A stretch of 64,000 nt of DNA from Chlorobium sp. Lineage in GTDB: Bacteria > Bacteroidota > Chlorobiia > Chlorobiales > Chlorobiaceae. Both the position numbers and the translations under genes were made by a program. Every line of letters begins with the position of its first letter. Position 1 is the first letter of the stretch. The stretch is from positions 620,001 to 684,000 of the forward strand of contig SZXW01000010.1 of the NCBI GenBank assembly GCA_005862285.1, given 5' to 3'. The notes below the pieces were generated by a model that did no database searches, had not been told where the DNA came from, and saw nothing but the letters and a program-made list of their open reading frames with translations. Below, one piece after another: positions 35,432-43,799 of the stretch.

Positions 35432-36106
35432 ATGCTGAAAAGAGCCCATTTCGTAAAAACCGCGGCAGTGATCGTCATGCTTTTGTCTGTCAGCTGCACC
35501 AGCCGACCTCAAAAAATGGTTGATATTGACGGGAACAGCTACAGGGCTGTAAAGGAAGGCTCCATGATCTGGACCGGGGAGAATCTGGATGTATCCCGCT
35601 ACCGGAACGGTGACACGATTCCGGAAATCAAAGACCCGAAAGTATGGGCAACCCTGACTACGGGAGCATGGTGTTATAACGGGAACAACCCGGAAAACAC
35701 CAAAACCTGGGGGAAGCTCTATAACTGGTATGCGGTCCATGACCCGAGAGGCCTTGCGCCGAAAGGATGGCATGTGGCAACTGATGCGGAATGGTCGGCG
35801 TTAAGCGAACTTCTGGGTGGTGCGGAAAGTGCGGGGGGAGCCCTGAAAGCAAAAGAGCTATGGAAAGAACCGAATGATGGGGCTGATAATAAAAGTGAAC
35901 TTGCAGTCCTTCCTGCCGGTGCAAGGCGGGACACCGACGGGGAGTTCATGGCGCCTGGCGGCTACAGCAGGTTGTGGTCCTCAACGGAGTCGATGGAAAA
36001 CACTGCCTGGTGCCGGTCACTTGGTTATTTCGATGCAGCACTTCGTCGAGGCGAGGCAAACAAACGAATTGGTTTTTCCATTCGCTGCGTGAAGGATAAG
36101 GAGTGA
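35432..36106 (+). CDS. FISUMP-domain lipoprotein
   Basis: A 224-residue exported lipoprotein. The signal peptide ends in lipobox LLSVSC (Cys24 approximately). The body is a FISUMP domain of the type abundant in Bacteroidetes/Chlorobi and Fibrobacter, with 'KTWGKLYNWYAVHDPRGLAPKGWHVATDAEWSAL', 'GYSRLWSSTESMENTAW' and the C-terminal 'GFSIRCVKD'. It is related in architecture to the DUF1566 protein at 25066. The role is unknown, probably at the cell surface. Confidence 0.8.
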   Translation: MLKRAHFVKTAAVIVMLLSVSCTSRPQKMVDIDGNSYRAVKEGSMIWTGENLDVSRYRNGDTIPEIKDPKVWATLTTGAWCYNGNNPENTKTWGKLYNWYAVHDPRGLAPKGWHVATDAEWSALSELLGGAESAGGALKAKELWKEPNDGADNKSELAVLPAGARRDTDGEFMAPGGYSRLWSSTESMENTAWCRSLGYFDAALRRGEANKRIGFSIRCVKDKE

Positions 36107-36173
36107 AGCATCACCTTGACCTGAGAAAGTTTAAAAACCTGACATTTCTGACTAATCGCTAAATACTCTAACA

Positions 36174-36377
36174 ATGAATATCGATCGTGTTGTCTTTGCA
36201 ATCGCAGGCTTTTTTGTTCTTTCAAGCATTTTGCTCTCGGTTTACCACAATCAGAACTGGTTATGGTTTACGGGTTTTGTTGGAGCTAACCTCTTTCAGG
36301 CCGCTTTTACCGGCTTCTGTCCTCTTGCCAAAATTCTCAAAGCGGCAGGTGTTGAGCCTGGTCATGCTTTTAAATAG
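36174..36377 (+). CDS. DUF2892 membrane protein (YgaP-type tail)
   Basis: A 67-residue protein with two membrane helices and the '[23 protein letters not shown]' block of the DUF2892 family, including the conserved GFCP. In many bacteria this domain is fused to a rhodanese (YgaP). Here it is separate, 51 bp before an SQR gene and near a free rhodanese at 38159. It may bring persulfide-carrying partners to the membrane. Confidence 0.82.
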   Translation: MNIDRVVFAIAGFFVLSSILLSVYHNQNWLWFTGFVGANLFQAAFTGFCPLAKILKAAGVEPGHAFK

Positions 36378-36428
36378 AATCGCAGTCAGAAAGGCTTTGT
36401 CTGGAAATTGTGAAAACATCATAAATCG

Positions 36429-37883
36429 ATGGCAAAAGTAGTAGTTTTGGGAGCTGGGGTTTCAGGCCATACCGCGGCATCATTTCTCAAAAAAAAGCTC
36501 GGCAAACATCATGAGGTCGTTGTCGTGACCCCTAACAGTTACTATCAATGGATTCCATCAAACATCTGGGTTGGTGTAGGCCGGATGTCCATCGATGATG
36601 TTCGATTCAAATTACAGAAAGTGTATGACCGCTGGGGTATTTTGCTTAAACAGGCAAAAGCGGTTGAGATCCACCCGGAAGGTGACTGTGAGATACAAAA
36701 AGGGTATGTAACCATTGAATATACTGATGGCGTGCGTAATGGTCAGACCGAAAAAGTTGACTATGATTTTCTGGTCAACGCAACTGGCCCCAAGCTTAAT
36801 TTCGATGCGACAGAAGGTCTCGGACCCGATAAAAACACCTTTTCGGTTTGTACCTATAGTCATGCAGCGCATGCCTGGGAGCATCTCCAGGATAATATCA
36901 GAAGGATGAAGGCAGGGCAGAAACAACGTTTTCTGATCGGCACCGGCCACGCTATGGCAACCTGTCAGGGTGCGGCATTCGAATATATTCTTAATGTTGC
37001 CTATGAAATCTCAAAACTTGGTCTTAGTGACAAGGCGCAGATTACCTGGCTGTCCAACGAGTATGAGCTTGGCGATTTCGGGATGGGTGGTGCTTTTATC
37101 AACAGGGGAGGTTATTATACACCGACCAAGGTATTCTCTGAATCTTTGATGGCAGAATACGGTATCAACTGGATAAGACGTGCAGGCGTCCACAGGGTTG
37201 AACCCGGAAAGGCATATTATGAGACGCTTGATGGTGATGAAATGATGCAGGAATTTGATTTCGCCATGCTTATTCCCTCATTCTCGGGTGTCGGATTAAC
37301 GGCTTATGATAAAAATGGAACCGAGATTACGGATAAAATGTTTGCTCCAAACAAGTTCATGAAGGTGGATGCCAATTATACTCCAAAAGCATTCGAAGAG
37401 TGGGCTGCTGATGACTGGCCGTCGATCTACCAGAACCCTCTTTACCGGAATATTTATGCTCCGGGGATTGCCTTTGCTCCGCCGCATCCTATATCTAAAC
37501 CGATGTCGAGTCCGAGTGGACGTCAGATTTTTCCGACAGCTCCGCGCACCGGGATGCCGGCAGGTGTTATGGGAAAAATCGTAGCACTCAATATTGCGGA
37601 AAAAATTCAGGGTGCAGCAGAGCATCGTCACAAAGCCTCGATGAGCAGAATGGGAGCGGCATGCGTTGTGTCGGCAGGATTCGGTTCATTTGATGGCCTT
37701 GGAGCATCAATGACTCTTTTTCCTGTTGTTCCCGACTGGGAAAAATACCCGGATTGGGGTCGTGATATGAACTATTCCCTTGGCGAGGCCGGTCTCGCCG
37801 GACACTGGCTTAAATTCATACTTCATTATCTTTTTTTCCACAAGGCTAAAGGCTACCCTTTCTGGTGGCTGATTCCGGAGTAA
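36429..37883 (+). CDS. sqr: sulfide:quinone oxidoreductase-type flavoprotein
   Basis: A 484-residue FAD enzyme that should oxidise sulfide to polysulfide and reduce membrane quinone. All three catalytic cysteines of canonical SQR are in place: Cys141 (FSVCTYSHAAH), Cys179 (ATCQGAAFEY) and Cys412 (AACVVSAGFGS). The FAD fold 'VVVLGAGVSGHTAASFLKKK' starts at residue 4. The C-terminus has an amphipathic pair of segments ending in 'YLFFHKAKGYPFWWLIPE' for membrane attachment. A DUF2892 gene lies upstream and a 52-residue protein gene lies 35 bp downstream. It is the most likely active SQR in this window. Confidence 0.9.
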   Translation: MAKVVVLGAGVSGHTAASFLKKKLGKHHEVVVVTPNSYYQWIPSNIWVGVGRMSIDDVRFKLQKVYDRWGILLKQAKAVEIHPEGDCEIQKGYVTIEYTDGVRNGQTEKVDYDFLVNATGPKLNFDATEGLGPDKNTFSVCTYSHAAHAWEHLQDNIRRMKAGQKQRFLIGTGHAMATCQGAAFEYILNVAYEISKLGLSDKAQITWLSNEYELGDFGMGGAFINRGGYYTPTKVFSESLMAEYGINWIRRAGVHRVEPGKAYYETLDGDEMMQEFDFAMLIPSFSGVGLTAYDKNGTEITDKMFAPNKFMKVDANYTPKAFEEWAADDWPSIYQNPLYRNIYAPGIAFAPPHPISKPMSSPSGRQIFPTAPRTGMPAGVMGKIVALNIAEKIQGAAEHRHKASMSRMGAACVVSAGFGSFDGLGASMTLFPVVPDWEKYPDWGRDMNYSLGEAGLAGHWLKFILHYLFFHKAKGYPFWWLIPE

Positions 37884-37918
37884 CCTTTTCTCAATGAACA
37901 TCAACTTTTTTTAAAAAC

Positions 37919-38077
37919 ATGGGGACCAACAAAATCAAGGCCTATTATGACGAAGCGTATCCGCCGGTTCCGTCAAAGACAACGCTTTTCTGGCGGAAAA
38001 ATTTACCATGGCAGTTTTTCCGCTTTATAGTACTGAATGTTAAAATCATGCGCATTGTTGTCGGCGGGCACTCCTGA
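37919..38077 (+). CDS. 52-residue SQR-associated small protein
   Basis: A short gene with ATG 37919 and TGA 38075-38077. The product begins 'MGTNKIKAYYDEAYPPVPSK', then has a Trp/Phe-rich amphipathic part (TTLFWRKNLPWQFFRFIVLN) and ends in VKIMRIVVGGHS. The composition is strongly protein-like, and the position 35 bp after the SQR stop suggests co-transcription. The basic, aromatic second half could lie on the membrane. I do not know a name for it. It may be a small subunit or anchor of the SQR. Confidence 0.6.
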   Translation: MGTNKIKAYYDEAYPPVPSKTTLFWRKNLPWQFFRFIVLNVKIMRIVVGGHS

Positions 38078-38158
38078 TTTGTACGTTTCAACCAATTATG
38101 CCCGGCAATTGAACGTTATAGGTTTTAAAAAATGACAATCAATATCGTCATAATTACG

Positions 38159-38533
38159 TCATGAATTTTTGCTGAACAGTTTCAACAGCCATCCCCAAGC
38201 ATTTTTTTGTGGCTTTCCTTTGAATGGCAGGCCTTCTTCTACCCAACGGACAATCCCGGACTGCATATTGACTACTTTGCTGTAGCCTTTTTTCATAAGA
38301 AAACGGGTCGCTGATAAACTTCGGTTCCCAAGGTTACAGGCAATTATAACTTTACGGTCGGCAGGTATTTCCCGAAACCTGTTTTCAAGTTCACGTAAAG
38401 GAATGAGCAGGATTTCGGGAACATCAAATGATTTTTTTGCCACTTCATACGGTTCACGGATATCGACAAGTAATGCGCCTTTTTGAATCATTGCATAGGC
38501 TTTAATGGGGCTGACATCAGGGATGTTTTTCAT
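38159..38533 (-). CDS. rhodanese-domain sulfurtransferase
   Basis: A 124-residue single rhodanese domain. The active-site loop is CNLGNRS, with the persulfide-carrying Cys around residue 81. Other family blocks are 'LLVDIREPYEVAKKS' and 'GYSKVVNMQSGIVRWVEEGLPF'. It probably accepts sulfane sulfur from polysulfide or glutathione/bacillithiol persulfides in the cytoplasm. It is convergent with the SQR run. Upstream, a palindrome at 38689-38707 may control it. A basic C-terminus (KNAWGWLLKLFSKNS) may bind the membrane. Confidence 0.9.
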   Translation of the reverse strand: MKNIPDVSPIKAYAMIQKGALLVDIREPYEVAKKSFDVPEILLIPLRELENRFREIPADRKVIIACNLGNRSLSATRFLMKKGYSKVVNMQSGIVRWVEEGLPFKGKPQKNAWGWLLKLFSKNS

Positions 38534-38688
38534 GGTATTTCTGGTTATCTGGTTAATAAATCGTTCATTTTGTATAGCTCATGCACGCATCCAAAGCTCT
38601 TCGACTGCCATTTCTGGGGACATGAAAGCCTCTTGTTTTAAATGAAATGGCATTGGAATTTAAGTAAATGGATAAAACTGGCTCAAAT

Positions 38689-38707
38689 ACCTATACCGGG
38701 TATAGGT
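38689..38707. promoter_or_regulatory. 19-bp palindrome, possible CsoR/CstR-type operator
   Basis: ACCTATACC-G-GGTATAGGT is a perfect palindrome with one central base. Its ATACC...GGTAT core resembles operators of CsoR-family regulators (copper sensor CsoR, persulfide sensor CstR). It lies 156 bp upstream of the rhodanese start, in the 341-bp gap before the RND remnant, which otherwise shows nothing. No regulator gene of this family is in the window. Confidence 0.45.
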
Positions 38708-38874
38708 TTTCATTATACAAAATAGAAGGTGAAGAACAAGTGGTTTTCTTTTTCTGGAAGTGTCTGTGAAAGGAATGAATTTAAAGTAGACCAGTACTAT
38801 ACGGCTCTGTCTCGTGAGCTTACGCCTGGTATTTCCTGCCTCTGTCTGCTGCTGATAAGAATCAGTCTGTTTGA

Positions 38875-39069
38875 GATTCGGCGGCTGTGAGAACCCGGCC
38901 CATCATCCTTACATCGGGTGCGGTTGTTATCGGGTCGGTCATCATGCTGTTCGACCCGATTTTCCAGGGCCTCGCCATCTCCATGATATGGGGCGGGGTG
39001 CTTTCAACGGTGCTGACACTTGTGGTTGTGCCGCTTGTTTATTATATCGCAGAAAAGAAATCAACATAA
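38875..39069 (+). pseudogene. C-terminal remnant of an RND efflux transporter
   Basis: The open frame encodes about 64 residues matching the last two helices of AcrB/CusA-type pumps: 'VRTRPIILTSGAVVIGSVIM', then a Gly-rich helix and 'TLVVVPLVYYIAEKK' to the stop. A full pump has about 1000 residues, and an in-frame stop at 38872 cuts it upstream. Nothing of the rest of the pump is recognisable before it, so most of the gene has been deleted. The gene behind it is intact. Confidence 0.75.
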
Positions 39070-39087
39070 CGGATGAGGGCAAACCAT

Positions 39088-39396
39088 ATGAAATTTCTTG
39101 CTATAATGGGACACGGAGAGACCCGCCCGAAAGTGCGGGACCTTTTCAGGAAATATCAGGTCAGCATGTTCAGCAGCATGGACATCAGGGGATGCAACTG
39201 CGACAAGAAGGGCATTGACGCACTTTCCTGGTGGCCGGCGGACCAGATGCTCGGTGTCTACTCGTCACTCTGTTTCGCCATTGTGGATGACCACAAGGCT
39301 GACGCGATCATGCTCGAACTTGAACAAAGCCCGATAACCGTTGACGGTGATTTTCCTGCAAGGGCCTTTCTCATGAACGTTGAAAAAACAGTCTGA
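39088..39396 (+). CDS. PII-like / DUF3240-type small protein
   Basis: A 102-residue protein starting 'MKFLAIMGHGETRPKVRDLF', with the alternating pattern of a ferredoxin-like (PII) fold and a CNCD cysteine motif. Genes of this kind follow RND metal pumps in many bacteria and may sense or carry the metal ion. Here the pump survives only as a tail 18 bp upstream. GAGG lies eight or nine bases before the ATG at 39088. No inactivating change is seen. Confidence 0.65.
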   Translation: MKFLAIMGHGETRPKVRDLFRKYQVSMFSSMDIRGCNCDKKGIDALSWWPADQMLGVYSSLCFAIVDDHKADAIMLELEQSPITVDGDFPARAFLMNVEKTV

Positions 39397-39699
39397 AATA
39401 GCTTATTGAGAACATTCATCTATAGGATAGGTGCCAGTCAAAAGCAGCTTGTGCTGTTTGGAGGCCACTCAGGATAGGGAAAAATCACTTTAAAGCGTAC
39501 AAATCAGTGAGTTTAAACCCTTAGGAAGTTCTGGTCAACCGAAAATCCAGGGTTTCCATTGATGTTAAGCATCAGTTGAAAAGCCCTATCGAGGATGCGA
39601 ACGGTTTTTTACCGCTAAGTTATAATCCAATGAGCGTAATAAGAATGAGTTGATTTTTATAATGCGTATTAATGTTGAAATAATTTTAACAGAAAAGCC

Positions 39700-39885
39700 A
39701 TGAAAAAAAATATGGGAAAGACCGATCGGATCATTCGCGCTATCATAGGTATGGTTGTTTTAGCGCTTGGTGTTGTTTACCACAACTGGTGGGGGGCTAT
39801 TGGATTGATTCCATTTATTACTGCACTTATAGGCTTTTGCCCCTTATATACAATTTTTGGTATAAAAACATGCGGGTCCTGTTAA
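39700..39885 (+). CDS. DUF2892 membrane protein (short form)
   Basis: A 61-residue protein with 'GKTDRIIRAIIGMVVLALGVVY', a short loop, a second helix and the conserved GFCPLYTIFGIKTCGSC end. The end has three cysteines that could carry sulfane sulfur or a metal. It is a close paralogue of the protein at 52170. The 303-bp gap before it (39397-39699) has no gene or clear signal beyond a weak imperfect stem near 39440. Confidence 0.85.
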   Translation: MKKNMGKTDRIIRAIIGMVVLALGVVYHNWWGAIGLIPFITALIGFCPLYTIFGIKTCGSC

Positions 39886-39909
39886 TTATTGGACTCCGTA
39901 TAATCACAA

Positions 39910-39943
39910 CCACGATATCAGCAATGCACTGCAGATATCGTGG
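39910..39943. other. 10-bp perfect inverted repeat downstream of DUF2892 gene
   Basis: CCACGATATC (39910-39919) and GATATCGTGG (39934-39943) form a perfect stem with a 14-nt loop, between two converging genes. No T-run follows on either strand. It may act as a weak terminator or transcript stabiliser. Confidence 0.55.
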
Positions 39944-40013
39944 AAAATGTGACCAATAATTTTTACGTGTACAGCACTCCGTTGCTGCTTGTTAACAAAA
40001 GCATGAATATCCA

Positions 40014-41285
40014 TTACACTTTATCACCTGCCCAAGTTCCCAGCTTCCATTGCCAGTGTGGAACCTTACCTCCCATCATGAAATAAGTAGATTTGAAGCC
40101 TACTTTCAGGTCATAATAAAATTTCCCCATTTTCAATATCTGGGTTTCTCCTCCATACCAGCTGTTTGAATGGATGTAGAAGCCTTTTCCGTTTCCCATA
40201 TCACCATAGCAGATGACTTCAGGATTATAGAGTTCCTTGTCAGCTTCTTCAACATCGAGATAACCAATGTCTTTGGCAATTTGACGGGCAACGATATAGG
40301 ATTGGTGGTGCCCGATAGACCCGAGTTTCGGTACAGTAACGGCGGCGGCATCTCCGGCAGCAAAAACTTCAGGGTAATCAGGGTTGCGCATTTCCCTGTT
40401 TGTGATAACAAAACCGGTCTCATCGCATATAGGAAGACCAATCAGAAATGCATGAGGCACCCAGTCTGGAAAAATAATCTTTAGTTCCGCTTCCAGCGAT
40501 TCACCATTTGCAAATTCAATTCCATCTTTGGTTATCCTGCTGATATCCCGCATGTTGTTTTTATACCCGAATCCCATACCGCCAGCAAGTTCAAGCAGTT
40601 GAGCAACAACCTTTTCGCCTGCATCTTCAGCGATAAGTTTTGCCGGAGTAAAAATGGTGATATTTTTTGGTCCACCCTGCTCATGATTTTCAAGCCAAGA
40701 TGCAAGTGAGAGAGCGGTTTCTACAGGCGGGCCTTCACAGGCAGCCATTGCTTCCGGAATGAAATCAAGCTTGCCTTTGATTCCTTGATGAAAACGGGCT
40801 GAACCGATAGCAATTGGACCACCTTTATAATCGCCATTATAGAGATAGTGTCTGAATTTATTGCCATAAAAACCATCTGTCAGCGTTTGGCCGTATTCAG
40901 CAAATCCTTCGATTTTATCGAAGGCAAGGCGATTCCCTAATGCTATTACCAGATAGTCATATGATAAAACATCAGCGGCAGCACCAGGACGTTCAGACGG
41001 TAGAATCGATACCTGCTTATTATCCAGATCAATGCCGGTTACATCCGCCTGAATAAAATGGGTTCCGTCTTTATCCAGTATGGATGCCAAGGGTAGCTGC
41101 AAGGTCGTATTCGGATCTTTGCCATCAAATACCTCAAGCGGAATATTCGGAATGAATAAAAGATAGGACTTTCGATCCACAACGGTTATATCAACATCGT
41201 CTGAAGTCATGTAATCACGGATGTGGCGTGCAATCTGTAAACCGGCAAAACTGCCACCAAGAATCAGAATCTTTACCTGTGCCAT
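40014..41285 (-). CDS. SQR-superfamily FAD oxidoreductase (two-Cys form)
   Basis: A 423-residue flavoprotein with FAD fold 'ILILGGSFAGLQIARHIRDY' and second block 'EVFAAGDAAAV'. Cys183 (AMAACEGPPVETA) and Cys359 (EVICYGDMGNGKG) match the second and third cysteines of canonical SQR, which form the catalytic pair. The first is absent. It probably reduces quinone with sulfide or another sulfur donor, but could instead be a flavocytochrome- or NDH-2-like enzyme. It is the third member of the superfamily within 8 kb and is transcribed alone. Confidence 0.83.
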   Translation of the reverse strand: MAQVKILILGGSFAGLQIARHIRDYMTSDDVDITVVDRKSYLLFIPNIPLEVFDGKDPNTTLQLPLASILDKDGTHFIQADVTGIDLDNKQVSILPSERPGAAADVLSYDYLVIALGNRLAFDKIEGFAEYGQTLTDGFYGNKFRHYLYNGDYKGGPIAIGSARFHQGIKGKLDFIPEAMAACEGPPVETALSLASWLENHEQGGPKNITIFTPAKLIAEDAGEKVVAQLLELAGGMGFGYKNNMRDISRITKDGIEFANGESLEAELKIIFPDWVPHAFLIGLPICDETGFVITNREMRNPDYPEVFAAGDAAAVTVPKLGSIGHHQSYIVARQIAKDIGYLDVEEADKELYNPEVICYGDMGNGKGFYIHSNSWYGGETQILKMGKFYYDLKVGFKSTYFMMGGKVPHWQWKLGTWAGDKV

Positions 41286-41796
41286 AATTTCTCCCGTTCT
41301 ATCATATGATTGTCCAGTTTATTGAACTAGCTGCGTCATCATCGAAAAAAACAAATGAAAAGCAAAAAGCGGGTCTGCCAGCAGTAAAATATTATTTTAT
41401 AAGGGTTTACTTTTCATGAAGAAAAGATGAAATCCCAAAAATAATTCAACTAAATCTAACGATTCATAACAGTCAGATACGGCAAATAATTCAGATTAGA
41501 AGCATCTTTAGGGGAGGGGAAGACCTCAGGGAAGATCGGACATTGCCATACATTCCAAAACCTAATACCTTTTTTTACTGTAAAAGTGAATTATGGAGAA
41601 AAAAATTAATTATCTGGAGTCAAAATTGTGGTGGAAAGGCAGGTTATGTGGGTACTCAGTGCGCAATCTTGAAAGAAGGATGCCCAAGATGGCAAAGTGA
41701 TCACGTACCAAAGTTTCAAACTTCTGATTTGTAACACAGTGTCTGAAGATGCTTGTAAAATAAGGGTTAAAAGCTATGATTGTTTTATAAGAGGAT

Positions 41797-41837
41797 GGAT
41801 TCTTCATTCCGTTACACTTCATTGCGGAATGACACCC
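41797..41837. repeat. intergenic inverted repeat, second copy
   Basis: CATTCCG (41805-41811) and CGGAATG (41825-41831) form a stem. Read on the minus strand, the unit is GGGTGTCATTCCGCAATGAAG, then a GAATCCAT end, matching the order of blocks in the repeat at 31190. The rest of the 651-bp gap 41286-41936 holds short open frames without start signals or family features. Confidence 0.55.
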
Positions 41838-41936
41838 TTTGCATGGATTTCCTTGCGATTTATTGTTGCCGGAACAATAAGGAAGTGCAGCTGATCCGGT
41901 CACGATCGAACCAGTATGGTGCAGCGATTGTTTCGA

Positions 41937-43133
41937 TCACGCGACCGATAACGCCTGACTGACATCCTGCAACAGGTCGTCGAGGTCTTCGAGCCCGGCG
42001 GAAATGCGGACCAGTCCTTCTTCGATCAGGTGGAGCTTGCGTTCCTCGGGGGTATAGAACGAGTGCGTCATGCTGGCCGGATGCTGCGCGAGGCTTTCGG
42101 CATCTCCGAGGCTGACCGCCCGTGTTATGAGCTGCAATGCGTTCATGAAACGCCTTCCGGCTTCGATCCCTCCCCTGAGTTCGAACGCCACCATGCCGCC
42201 GGGGAGCTTCATCTGTCTTTCCGCCAGTTCTCGCTGCGGGAAAGAGGAGAGCCCGGGGTAGTGGCAGACTGCGACCTTGTTGTGTGATGCAAGGAATTCC
42301 GCTATTCCCTGAGCGTTTTCGCTGTGCCGGTCCATGCGTATCGCGAGCGTCTTGAGCCCCCGCAGGATAAGAAATGCATCCTGCGATGAGAGCACGGCGC
42401 CGGTCATGTCTTTCAGGCCGTAATAACGGATATTTGTTATCGATTCTTTCGGGCCGACGATTGCGCCTGCAACGAGGTCTCCATGCCCTCCAAGGTACTT
42501 CGTAGCGGAATGCACGACATAGTCCGCTCCAAGCTCCAGAGGCCTCTGGAGATAAGGGGTGCAGTAGGTGTTGTCCACAATTACCGGTGCCCCGTGAGCA
42601 TGGGCGACAGCCGAAACTGCATCAATATCCACAAGGCGCATGTTGGGATTGGCTGGTGACTCGAAAAATACCGCTTTGGTCCGGGGGCTGATTGCTGCCT
42701 CGAGATTCGCAGCATCGGTCAGGTCGATATGGGTTATCCTGACGCCGAATTTTGCCAGTCCGTGGTTGAAAAAACCAAACGTGCATCCGTAGAGCGTTTT
42801 GTCGGCAATGATCTCGTCTCCGGGGGCCAGAAGCGTCCAGAGCAGCGCAGCTGTCGCACCCATTCCTGAGGCTGTGACAAGCGCGGCTTCGCCGCCTTCC
42901 AGATCGGCAATGCGCTCTTCGAGCAGCGCCGTCGTCGGGTTGCCCGTGCGTGAATAGATAAAGCCTTCCTGTTCCCCCGCAAAGCGTGCGCTTCCGTCTT
43001 CGACGGTAGGGAAGGTGTAGGTCGAACTGACATGGATCGGCGGATTCAGTGCACCGGGCGCTTCATATGGATCATATCCGCGATGTATCGCACGGGTTGA
43101 AAACCCTTTCATATCAGGATTGTTTCTGGTCAT
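41937..43133 (-). CDS. methionine gamma-lyase-type PLP enzyme
   Basis: A roughly 398-residue enzyme of the Cys/Met metabolism PLP family. The PLP lysine lies in 'SATKYLGGHGD'. The active site contains LYGCTFGFFNHG, whose Cys is diagnostic of methionine gamma-lyase and is replaced by Gly or Thr in cystathionine enzymes. The reaction would be methionine to methanethiol, 2-oxobutyrate and ammonia. The product may equally act on homocysteine to release sulfide. The frame is open 64 codons further upstream, but ATG 43133 gives the family N-terminus (GFSTRAIHRGYDP). It stands alone on the minus strand. Confidence 0.85.
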   Translation of the reverse strand: MTRNNPDMKGFSTRAIHRGYDPYEAPGALNPPIHVSSTYTFPTVEDGSARFAGEQEGFIYSRTGNPTTALLEERIADLEGGEAALVTASGMGATAALLWTLLAPGDEIIADKTLYGCTFGFFNHGLAKFGVRITHIDLTDAANLEAAISPRTKAVFFESPANPNMRLVDIDAVSAVAHAHGAPVIVDNTYCTPYLQRPLELGADYVVHSATKYLGGHGDLVAGAIVGPKESITNIRYYGLKDMTGAVLSSQDAFLILRGLKTLAIRMDRHSENAQGIAEFLASHNKVAVCHYPGLSSFPQRELAERQMKLPGGMVAFELRGGIEAGRRFMNALQLITRAVSLGDAESLAQHPASMTHSFYTPEERKLHLIEEGLVRISAGLEDLDDLLQDVSQALSVA

Positions 43134-43336
43134 CGTATCTCGTTCCGGGATTTCAGGCTTCTGAGAGGTATCGGGTTGCATATTAAACAATACGGCAACA
43201 CGATACAACACAATTGTTACCATAAAACCGCACCGGATACAGGATAGACGGGATGCGGTTAAGTATGCGGTTTTTTGTCGGAATTCGTTATTATGGCGCA
43301 GAATTTTTGATTTGACAATATTCAATGAAGAACACT

Positions 43337-43675
43337 ATGAGCGATCTGCCCAACTGCCCGAAATGCAATTCTGAATACACCTATGAGGATGGAACACTCT
43401 ATATCTGTCCCGAATGCGCCCACGAATGGAGCAGTTCGGGGGTTTCATCATCGGAAAAGGTCCGTGTCTGGAAGGATGCGAACGGCAACGTTCTGCAGGA
43501 CGGCGATACCGTGACGGTAATCAAGGACCTGAAGGTCAGGGGTTCTTCATCGGTGATCAAGGGCGGTACGAAAGTGAAAAACATCCGTCTAATCGAAGGT
43601 GATCATGACATCGACTGCAAGGTCGAGGGATTCGGACCGATGCAACTGAAATCCGAATTCGTCAGGAAAGCCTGA
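43337..43675 (+). CDS. yjdM: YjdM family zinc-ribbon protein
   Basis: A roughly 112-residue protein formerly annotated as PhnA. The N-terminal zinc ribbon is [13 protein letters not shown]...CPEC, and the C-terminal beta domain ([24 protein letters not shown]) is typical. The role is unknown; the family is not a phosphonoacetate hydrolase. The ATG at 43337 matches the family N-terminus, and an in-frame ATG lies four codons upstream at 43325. Confidence 0.9.
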   Translation: MSDLPNCPKCNSEYTYEDGTLYICPECAHEWSSSGVSSSEKVRVWKDANGNVLQDGDTVTVIKDLKVRGSSSVIKGGTKVKNIRLIEGDHDIDCKVEGFGPMQLKSEFVRKA

Positions 43676-43751
43676 TGTAACTTTCCCGGTCATGATCGAG
43701 GCGGCAACTACAGGTAGAAGATGGGTATGAGATATTTTTTGCCGGAGTAAA

Positions 43752-43784
43752 TAAAAAAAGGGGCGGTCTTCAAAAGCCGCCCCT
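43752..43784 (-). terminator. terminator of the CsgG-like gene
   Basis: AGGGGCGG (43759-43766) pairs with CCGCCCCT (43777-43784). Read on the minus strand, the stem is followed by a run of seven T residues, as expected for the gene ending at 43800. Confidence 0.85.
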
Positions 43785-43799
43785 CTGTACTGCTGACAA

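Noticed and set aside
41543-41734. 63-codon open frame in the gap before the methionine gamma-lyase
   Set aside because: No ribosome site, odd composition and no family features.
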